A stretch of DNA of 6,572 nucleotides from Fimbriimonadales bacterium (GTDB taxonomy: Bacteria; Armatimonadota; Fimbriimonadia; Fimbriimonadales; Fimbriimonadaceae). The stretch's first letter is position 1. Every line of letters begins with the position of its first letter. The notes beneath the pieces are model-generated. The model worked only from the letters and a program-made list of their open reading frames with translations. It was not told the DNA's origin and did no database searches. This document shows, one piece after another, positions 1 through 5,278 of this stretch. A program made the translations under genes and the position numbers. Location of the stretch: contig JAPLCS010000302.1 of the NCBI GenBank assembly GCA_026392145.1, forward strand, positions 488 through 7,059. Reading direction: 5' to 3'.

Positions 1-981
1 CTTTTCCTTGAGTTTTACCGTGCCTTTGTCGAAGGGCGTTATTCCGAAGATGGCTCTGGTCACTTCTGTTCGACCTGCACCTACTAAGCCTGCCAGCCCG
101 AAAATTTCGCCGTGATGAATGGAAAAGCTGACATTTTGGAATCCTTCTCCGCAAAGGTCGGTGATTTCACATGCTACGGAGTCGGGGATGGTTCTGGATT
201 GAGAGTGGCTTGTATTAAGATCTCGACCGACCATGAGGCGAACCACTTCTGGAATCGATGTTTCGCTGGTGGTTAAATGCGCTACTTTTTTGCCGTCACG
301 AAGCACGGTGATTTCGTCCGAAATTTCGAAGATTTCGTGGAGGTGATGGGAGACGATGACAATTGCACAACCGGATTCTTTTAGCTTTTGAATGATTTCA
401 AAGAGTCGAGCGGTTTCTTTGGGGGTAAGGGGTGCGGTTGTTTCATCAAAGAACCAGGTTCTTGCACCCTGAACCATTGCCGCTCCCAGTTCCAGCAGTT
501 GTTGGTCAGCAATTGAAAGGCCCTCTGCTTTGTCATGGATGTTGAGGTTGAGACCTAATTCACTCAGGGCTTTTTGGCTTGATTCGTTCACTTTCTTCCA
601 GTTCACTATGCCGGGAAGTAGGTGAGGGAGGTGCCCGCAGAAGAGGTTTTCGGCGACGGTGAGATCGCTCAGGGGCATGGGTTCTTGGTGGATGAGGGCA
701 ATTCCATGCTTTATTCCCTCTTTCGGGGAGTTTAGGCGAAGGGGATTGCCGTTGAGTGAAAGGGTTCCGCTGGTTGGGCGGTAGACCCCGGCGAGCACTT
801 TGGCAAGTGAAGATTTTCCCGCTCCGTTTTCTCCGGTGATGGCGTGTACTTTGCCGGGCTTCGCGACAAAATCGACCTCGCTGAGTGCAGAAAAGCCATC
901 GAAATTTAAGCTGATTTTTGAGGCGACAAGTTCTCCAGCGGTTTGCCTCATTTCTGTAACGTGGGTAGGTTCGGCTGGCAT
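1..981 (-). CDS. rhaT: Sugar (probably L-rhamnose) ABC transporter ATP-binding protein, partial (C-terminus beyond window)
   Basis: This is the ATPase of a CUT2-type (RbsA/MglA/RhaT) sugar importer, a cytoplasmic subunit that drives uptake through membrane permeases. The frame is open for 327 codons from ATG 981-979 to the left edge; the family is usually about 500 residues, so about one third is missing. The first nucleotide-binding domain is complete: Walker A GENGAGKS (50-57), Q-loop IHQEP (Q99), signature LSIADQQ (155-161), Walker B TWFFDE (175-180) and H-loop SHH (H212). The second domain starts near 267 and has the degenerate Walker A typical of this family, GLVGAGRTE (298-306). One oddity is DETTAPLT after Walker B, where relatives have DEPTA. 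The start is the first possible ATG. An AAAGGA stretch ends 1 nt before it, too close for normal Shine-Dalgarno spacing, and M11 is a weaker alternative. The family call is firm. Rhamnose specificity rests on the divergent rhamnose operon, and permease genes are expected further left. Confidence 0.9.
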   Translation of the reverse strand, partial: MPAEPTHVTEMRQTAGELVASKISLNFDGFSALSEVDFVAKPGKVHAITGENGAGKSSLAKVLAGVYRPTSGTLSLNGNPLRLNSPKEGIKHGIALIHQEPMPLSDLTVAENLFCGHLPHLLPGIVNWKKVNESSQKALSELGLNLNIHDKAEGLSIADQQLLELGAAMVQGARTWFFDETTAPLTPKETARLFEIIQKLKESGCAIVIVSHHLHEIFEISDEITVLRDGKKVAHLTTSETSIPEVVRLMVGRDLNTSHSQSRTIPDSVACEITDLCGEGFQNVSFSIHHGEIFGLAGLVGAGRTEVTRAIFGITPFDKGTVKLKEK

Positions 982-997
982 GTCCTTTTGAAAGAAA

Positions 998-1006
998 ACT
1001 ATAGCA
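998..1006 (-). promoter_or_regulatory. Extended -10 promoter for the ABC ATPase gene (putative)
   Basis: On the minus strand TGC-TATAGT matches the TGn-TATAAT extended -10 pattern, with 5 of 6 hexamer bases. No convincing -35 lies at 17 bp, which an extended -10 can tolerate. A start site 6-7 nt downstream would give a leader of only about 10 nt before the ATG at 981. Confidence 0.45.
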
Positions 1007-1059
1007 TACGCACAAGATATGAGCGATTTTTGTGAGAATAAATCAATATTTGTGTGAAT
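1006..1059. repeat. Three half-site array, consensus TTGTGnGnAT (putative RhaR operator)
   Basis: Copies are CTTGTGCGTAT on the minus strand (1006-1016), TTTGTGAGAAT on the plus strand (1029-1039) and TTTGTGTGAAT on the plus strand (1049-1059). The two plus copies match at 10 of 11 positions and start exactly 20 bp apart, about two helical turns. The minus copy forms an inverted pair with the middle copy across 12 bp. The outer copies abut the leftward -10 and sit just upstream of the rightward -10, positions suited to repression of both. The sequence repetition is seen directly; binding by the adjacent regulator is inferred. Confidence 0.5.
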
Positions 1060-1062
1060 TAG

Positions 1063-1071
1063 TGTAATAAT
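1063..1071 (+). promoter_or_regulatory. Extended -10 promoter for the deoR-type regulator (putative)
   Basis: TGT-AATAAT fits TGn-TATAAT with 5 of 6 hexamer bases. Transcription would start near 1077-1079, leaving only about 4-6 nt before the ATG at 1083. That agrees with the lack of a Shine-Dalgarno sequence there and suggests near-leaderless translation. No good -35 is visible. Confidence 0.4.
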
Positions 1072-1082
1072 CAGAGCTAATA

Positions 1083-1877
1083 ATGACAAGCGCAACCCCG
1101 AGATACTCGAGGAGAAAGGATGAAATCTTGTTGCGCGTACTCGCTCAGCGGGTCGTTAAGATAAAGGATCTTGCCGAAGAATTTGCCGTTTCGGAGATGA
1201 CGATTCGGCGAGAAATTGATTGGCTTGCTGAGCAGGGACAAATTGAGCGGATGCATGGCGGTGCGAGAATTCGCCAAGTTGCCAATGAGGAGTTGTCTTA
1301 TGGTTTTAGGGCGGAAGTTAACGCTGATGCCAAGAGTAGGATTGCCGGTCGAGCGCTTTCTTTGGTTCAGGATGGGGATACGGTGGGGTTGGATGCGAGC
1401 ACGACGGCTTTAGCTTTGGCTCGAGTGCTCACTAGCAAAAAAGTTCATGCCATTTTGACGGGTTTGTATGCCATTGATGCCTTTAATCATTCCGGTTTGG
1501 ATCTTTATGTTTGTGGCGGTTTTTATCACGCTAAGGCCCGTTCTTTTGTTGGCACGGGTGCGATTACGGCGTTAGAGCGACTAAACCCTGATAAGGTGTT
1601 TTTTTCTTGCCACGGGTACACGGTTGAGGCTGGATTCATGGACCCCAATCCGCAGGAGGCAGATACCAAACGGGCCTTGATTCGGAGTGGGGCAATGAAA
1701 ATAGCTTTGGTTGATGCTTCAAAATTTGGTAAACGTGCTTTGGCGACCACGGCTCGTACTGAAGAAGTTGATTTGCTTGTTACGGACCGGGAGCTTTCAC
1801 TTGAGTACAGGACCCATTTTGAACGTTGCGGGGTTGAGGTGATTGTTGCACCGCCCGTTATTCAAGCTTATAACTGA
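1083..1877 (+). CDS. rhaR: DeoR-family transcriptional regulator, probable rhamnose-operon repressor
   Basis: This 264-residue protein has the usual DeoR-family length and two-domain build. The N-terminal winged helix-turn-helix spans about residues 9-62; its recognition region around 27-47 includes [16 protein letters not shown] and is followed by the MHGGA wing. The C-terminal sugar-phosphate sensor (about 84-240) carries the family motifs [12 protein letters not shown] (102-113), a DKVFF...[15 protein letters not shown] segment (170-200) and DASKFGK (211-217). DeoR proteins usually repress sugar-catabolic genes and release DNA on binding a phosphorylated intermediate, so rhamnulose-1-phosphate is a reasonable guess for the inducer. 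It lies first in the rhamnose operon and diverges from the transporter. ATG 1083 is chosen because it keeps the whole HTH. No Shine-Dalgarno precedes it, while a strong purine-rich tract at 1109-1119 lies inside the gene. The family is certain; the role comes from context. Confidence 0.88.
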   Translation: MTSATPRYSRRKDEILLRVLAQRVVKIKDLAEEFAVSEMTIRREIDWLAEQGQIERMHGGARIRQVANEELSYGFRAEVNADAKSRIAGRALSLVQDGDTVGLDASTTALALARVLTSKKVHAILTGLYAIDAFNHSGLDLYVCGGFYHAKARSFVGTGAITALERLNPDKVFFSCHGYTVEAGFMDPNPQEADTKRALIRSGAMKIALVDASKFGKRALATTARTEEVDLLVTDRELSLEYRTHFERCGVEVIVAPPVIQAYN

Positions 1878-1956
1878 TTACTTTAATTTTTTGAATGAAC
1901 TGCTACATGAATTGACTACTAAACGAATTGACTACTGGGAGAATCTGGAACGAACT
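1878..1956 (+). promoter_or_regulatory. Spacer between regulator gene and rhaI with tandem repeat
   Basis: The 79-nt gap separates the regulator stop from the preferred rhaI ATG. It is T-rich at first and then holds a 16-bp-period repeat up to the start codon. A weak Shine-Dalgarno TGGAA (1946-1950) lies 6 nt before the ATG. I see neither a clear terminator hairpin nor a convincing -35/-10 pair, although each perfect repeat unit contains a TTGACT that resembles a -35 element. Confidence 0.4.
1893..1940 (+). repeat. 16-bp-period tandem repeat upstream of rhaI
   Basis: Three units start at 1893, 1909 and 1925. The second and third share a perfect 12-bp core, GAATTGACTACT; the first (GAATGAACTGCTACAT) matches the second at 11 of 16 positions. 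GAAT recurs once more in phase at 1941. The 16-bp period is not a multiple of three, which argues against a protein repeat and supports this stretch being non-coding. Function is unknown: an operator, a promoter element (TTGACT) or a translational control site are all possible. Confidence 0.6.
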
Positions 1957-3144
1957 ATGAATCAAACTGAACTATTTCAACTGCTAGCTCAGCAAGCCAT
2001 CGAAACACCGAGTTGGGGTTATGGCAATTCTGGGACGAGGTTCAAAACCTTTTCTGCCCCTGGAGCTGCGCGGACGATTTGGGAAAAAGTTGACGATGCG
2101 GCCGAGGTTCATCGACTGACGGGGATTGCTCCCTCTATTGCGCTTCATATTCCGTGGGACAAGGTTTCTGATTTCAGTGAATTGAATCACTATGCTCGGT
2201 CTAAGGGGATTTCGATTGGTGCCATTAATCCGAATGTCTTCCAAAACGATGAGTACAAGCTTGGCTCAATTGCGAATCCTGATGAGGCGGTGCGTGAACG
2301 GGCTCTTTCACACCTTCTTGAATGTGTTGAGATCATGGCTCAGACGGGTTCGAAGGATCTAAGTTTGTGGTTTGCCGATGGCACCAATTATGCGGGGCAA
2401 GATGATTTACGGGAGAGAAAGCGTCGTGTTCGGCAAGCTTTACAAGTGGTTCATGATTCATTGCCTGACGGCAAAAGGATGCTTCTTGAGTATAAGTTTT
2501 TTGAACCAGCCTTTTACTTTACTGATATTTTTGACTGGGGGATTGCGCTATCGCATTGCCACGCGCTAGGAGCTAGGGCAAAGGTTCTTGTTGATTTGGG
2601 TCACCATGCTCAAAGCGTTAATATTGAGGCAATTGTGGCGACCTTACTTGATGAAGAGAAGCTTGGTGGATTCCATTTTAATGCTCGAAGGTACGCGGAT
2701 GATGACTTGATTGTGGGGAGTACGAACCCGTATGAGTTGTTCTGCATCTATTCGGAGTTGGTTCAAGCTACCAGGGCGGCGGACCAGGGAGTTTCGGTGG
2801 GAGCAAAAGAAGTGGCTTATATGATTGACCAAAGCCATAACATAGAGCCAAAGCTAGAGGCGATGGTGCAAAGCGTTTTGAATTGTCAGGAAGCATATGC
2901 AAAGGCTTTGATGGTGGATTATGATGCACTACATGTTGCTCAGAAGAACGGCGATGTGCTTGGAGCCCACCGAATTTTGAATACAGGATTCCAAACCGAC
3001 GTGCGTCCGTTGCTTGCTGAGTTTAGGAGGTTGCACGGACTGCCCATTGATCCTATCCATGCACTGAGAGAGGGGGAATATTTCTCTGGAGTTGTTCGTG
3101 ACCGGGGAGTTGCTGAGGCAGGTGGAGGTTATCCAAGCGAATGA
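1957..3144 (+). CDS. rhaI: L-rhamnose isomerase, RhaI type (Pseudomonas stutzeri-like)
   Basis: It interconverts L-rhamnose and L-rhamnulose in the cytoplasm, the first catabolic step. The 395-residue product has the xylose-isomerase-like TIM-barrel pattern of the RhaI family, which is distinct from E. coli RhaA. Metal-site residues fit the published P. stutzeri enzyme as I recall it: E178 (LEYK), D213 and H216 (VDLGHH), H240 (GFHFN) and D248/D250 (YADDD) reproduce the spacings of E219, D254, H257, H281, D289 and D291. D291 in [11 protein letters not shown] is the likely equivalent of D327, allowing a 5-residue length difference. The [13 protein letters not shown] segment (136-148) is another family hallmark. 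A longer frame exists from TTG 1843, overlapping the regulator by 35 nt, but its 38-codon extension runs over the 16-bp repeat and lacks family character, so ATG 1957 is preferred. The gene is second in the plus-strand operon. Confidence 0.92.
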   Translation: MNQTELFQLLAQQAIETPSWGYGNSGTRFKTFSAPGAARTIWEKVDDAAEVHRLTGIAPSIALHIPWDKVSDFSELNHYARSKGISIGAINPNVFQNDEYKLGSIANPDEAVRERALSHLLECVEIMAQTGSKDLSLWFADGTNYAGQDDLRERKRRVRQALQVVHDSLPDGKRMLLEYKFFEPAFYFTDIFDWGIALSHCHALGARAKVLVDLGHHAQSVNIEAIVATLLDEEKLGGFHFNARRYADDDLIVGSTNPYELFCIYSELVQATRAADQGVSVGAKEVAYMIDQSHNIEPKLEAMVQSVLNCQEAYAKALMVDYDALHVAQKNGDVLGAHRILNTGFQTDVRPLLAEFRRLHGLPIDPIHALREGEYFSGVVRDRGVAEAGGGYPSE

Positions 3145-3191
3145 GCATGATGATAAGTGAGATTGGAGTGGTTAAAGGAAGCAATAGATGA
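3141..3191 (+). CDS. Possible 16-codon coupling mini-ORF between rhaI and rhaEW
   Basis: The frame reads [16 protein letters not shown] and then stops. Its ATG overlaps the rhaI stop in an ATGA (3141-3144), and its TGA overlaps the rhaEW start in a second ATGA (3188-3191), so it bridges the gap exactly. GGAGG (3124-3128) lies 12 nt upstream, although glycine codons of rhaI also explain it. It may serve translational coupling rather than make a functional peptide, or may be chance. I know no homologue. Confidence 0.2.
   Translation: MSMMISEIGVVKGSNR
3174..3181 (+). promoter_or_regulatory. Shine-Dalgarno of rhaEW
   Basis: AAAGGAAG lies 6 nt before ATG 3188, normal spacing. It is the clearest ribosome binding site before an annotated start in the window and fixes the rhaEW start. 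Confidence 0.65.
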
Positions 3192-5278
3192 ATAACAAAT
3201 CAAGATTGGAAAGGCCGGTACCAGTTTCGACATGGAAGCGTGAGGACGCGCCACAGGATCAAGGACTTGCTTCGTTAGCCTATCGATCTCGGCTTTTGGG
3301 GCGAGACAGGACCCTTGTGAATATTTTTGGAGGCAATACCAGTACCAAGTCGATTGAAATGGATCACATGGGGCGACCTTGTGCGGTGCTTTGGGTGAAG
3401 GGTTCCGGATCAGACATTGCTGAGATTACTGAGAAGGGGTTTGCGGGATTAAAGATTGATGAGGTGTTGCCGTTGTTTGAGCGGGCGGAAATGTCAGACG
3501 AGGAGATGATTGAGTACCTTGATGCGACTACTTTTGCTCGTGGTCGTCCGAGGCAGAGTATTGAGACCTTGCTACATGCTTTTGTGCCTGCTCCGCATGT
3601 GGATCACACGCACCCTGATGCGATTATTTCACTTGCTTGTACTCCTAATGGACCATCGATTATGCGGGAGATTTATGGTGATCGGGCCGCTTGGGTGGAC
3701 TATATCCGACCTGGATTTACCATGAGTCAACAGATTGGAGAGGCGGTGCGAAGTAACCCGGAAATTGAATGTGTGGTTATGGGTAAGCATGGGCTTGTCA
3801 CTTGGGGACAGACCTCTGAAGAGTGCTATCAAAACACCATTCGGATTATTGCGGAGGCTCAATCTTTTTTGAACTCAAAAGCGACCGAGGTATCTGGTGA
3901 GGGACTTGTTTGTGAAGTCGTGGGTGAGGAGAGACGGAAGCAACTTTTGAACCTTGTGTTACCCGTTCTCCGAGGAGAACTGAGCAAGAACGGTCCTGCG
4001 ATTCTCAAAGTTGATAACTCTGATGAGGTGTTGACGTTTGTTAATTCTCAGCATGCTCGCGAACTTTCGCAAGTCGGTGCTGCATGTCCTGACCACCTGG
4101 TGCATACCAAGATGGTTCCTTTGTCTGTGGAGTGGAATGCTACGCAAGATGATGAGGCCTTGGTTGAGGCAATTCGTCAGGGAGTGAGCGATTTTGGAAG
4201 GCTCTACAGTGAGTATTTTGATACTCATCGTTCTGAAGGTCAGGTCATGTTCGCTCCGACACCGAGGGTCATTTTGATTCCTGGAATTGGGATGGTGACT
4301 TCTGGTGCGGATGTGCAGGGGGCTGATGTTGCGGGGCAACTGTATCATCGTGCGATTGTGGTGATGACGAATGCAGCGCGACTTGGTGGGTTTGTTTCGT
4401 TGTCGGCATCTGAGTCCTTTGGAGTGGAATATTGGCCTCTGGAGCTTTATAAATTGAGTTTGAAGCCACCGCCAAAGATTTTGGCTGGCAAGGTTGCGCT
4501 CGTGACTGGCTCTGCGAGTGGGATAGGCAAGGCGATTGCAAAGAAGTATGCCAGCGAGGGTGCCAATGTTGTGATTGCAGATAGGAACCTCGCGGGGGCG
4601 GAGGCGTTTGCCACTGAGTTGTGTTCGTTGTATGGAAAGGACCGTGCGATTGCGGTTGGTATGGATGTGACCCAGGAATCTGCCGTGCAATCTGCTTTTG
4701 AGGCAGCGATTATGCAGTACGGTGGCATTGACTTGGTTGTGAACAATGCGGGAATTGCATCGAGCGCACCTATTGAGGAGACTTCGCTTGAGACTTGGAA
4801 TTTGAATATGTCCATATTGGCGACGGGTTACTTCTTGGTTGCTAAAGAGGCGTTTCGTTTGATGAAGCGTCAGGGGGCGGGCGGCAATTTGGTCTTTGTT
4901 GGTTCTAAGAATAGTTTAGCGGCAGGCAAAAACGCGGCCGCCTACAGCGCCGCCAAGGCTTCAGAGGTTCATTTGGCACGTTGTCTTGCGGAAGAGGGTG
5001 GTGCCTTTGGAATTCGGGTGAACTCGGTGTTGCCTGATGGTGTGCTTTCTGGCTCGGGGATTTGGGACGGAACTTGGCGAGCTGAGAGGGCGGCGACTTA
5101 TGGGATTGAACCTGACAAGCTTGAGGACTTTTATCGCTCTCGGACGACGCTTAAAGTCAATATTCTTCCGGAGGACATTGCTGAGGCGGCGTTCTTTTTT
5201 GCAAGTCCTGCTAGTGCGAAGACGACTGGTGGCATTTTGACAGTAGATGGTGGAGTGCCCACAGCTTATGTCCGCTAA
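3188..5278 (+). CDS. rhaEW: Bifunctional rhamnulose-1-phosphate aldolase / L-lactaldehyde dehydrogenase
   Basis: This 696-residue fusion has the expected length of the RhaEW family (B. subtilis YuxG-like; called RhaD in Rhizobium). It performs the last two steps: L-rhamnulose-1-phosphate gives DHAP and L-lactaldehyde, and the aldehyde is oxidised to L-lactate with NAD+. The N-terminal class II aldolase domain (about 25-230) shows phosphate-binding loops GGNTSTKS (48-55) and KGSGSD (71-76), and the zinc histidines H140 and H142 (DHTHPDA) and H201 (GKHGL). A middle region (about 240-430) links to a C-terminal short-chain dehydrogenase (about 432-692) with TGSASGIG (440-447), NNAG (519-522), S573 and the catalytic YSAAK (Y586, K590). 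By manual alignment the fourth catalytic position, usually Asn, is Leu544. A good Shine-Dalgarno precedes ATG 3188, and the 3' end overlaps rhaB by 11 nt, so the two genes are probably coupled. Confidence 0.94.
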   Translation: MNNKSRLERPVPVSTWKREDAPQDQGLASLAYRSRLLGRDRTLVNIFGGNTSTKSIEMDHMGRPCAVLWVKGSGSDIAEITEKGFAGLKIDEVLPLFERAEMSDEEMIEYLDATTFARGRPRQSIETLLHAFVPAPHVDHTHPDAIISLACTPNGPSIMREIYGDRAAWVDYIRPGFTMSQQIGEAVRSNPEIECVVMGKHGLVTWGQTSEECYQNTIRIIAEAQSFLNSKATEVSGEGLVCEVVGEERRKQLLNLVLPVLRGELSKNGPAILKVDNSDEVLTFVNSQHARELSQVGAACPDHLVHTKMVPLSVEWNATQDDEALVEAIRQGVSDFGRLYSEYFDTHRSEGQVMFAPTPRVILIPGIGMVTSGADVQGADVAGQLYHRAIVVMTNAARLGGFVSLSASESFGVEYWPLELYKLSLKPPPKILAGKVALVTGSASGIGKAIAKKYASEGANVVIADRNLAGAEAFATELCSLYGKDRAIAVGMDVTQESAVQSAFEAAIMQYGGIDLVVNNAGIASSAPIEETSLETWNLNMSILATGYFLVAKEAFRLMKRQGAGGNLVFVGSKNSLAAGKNAAAYSAAKASEVHLARCLAEEGGAFGIRVNSVLPDGVLSGSGIWDGTWRAERAATYGIEPDKLEDFYRSRTTLKVNILPEDIAEAAFFFASPASAKTTGGILTVDGGVPTAYVR

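Larger units (their letters stand above)
982..1082. promoter_or_regulatory. Divergent promoter/operator region between ATPase and deoR-type regulator
   Basis: This A+T-rich 101-bp spacer separates two divergently transcribed genes and carries a likely promoter for each strand plus three related half-sites. It is the only intergenic space serving the leftward gene, so control of the transporter must act here. Regulators of the DeoR family commonly bind repeated sites beside their own gene, so autoregulation combined with control of the transporter is the natural inference. Confidence 0.7.

Noticed and set aside
560..1015. 151-codon open frame on the minus strand
   Set aside because: It lies in a different frame on the same strand as the ABC ATPase, whose motifs (Walker A, Walker B, H-loop) are unambiguous. 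Its product is an Arg/Pro-rich sequence with no recognisable domain.
1599..1605. Run of seven T in rhaR as a possible frameshift site
   Set aside because: The frame is intact on both sides and the encoded VFFS segment fits the DeoR family, so no frameshift is needed.
1878..1892. Possible terminator after the regulator gene (T-rich stretch)
   Set aside because: The T-run is present, but I find no GC-rich hairpin before it, so rho-independent termination is not supported.
1843..1956. 38-codon N-terminal extension of rhaI from TTG 1843
   Set aside because: It overlaps the regulator gene, runs through the 16-bp-period repeat (not a multiple of three), uses a TTG start and has no family character. 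ATG 1957 gives a normal-length isomerase with a nearby purine-rich site.
3959..4690. 243-codon antisense open frame opposite rhaEW
   Set aside because: The real gene on the plus strand has clear aldolase and dehydrogenase motifs. The antisense product is His/Arg/Asn-rich with no domain, as expected for a frame opposite G+T-rich codons.
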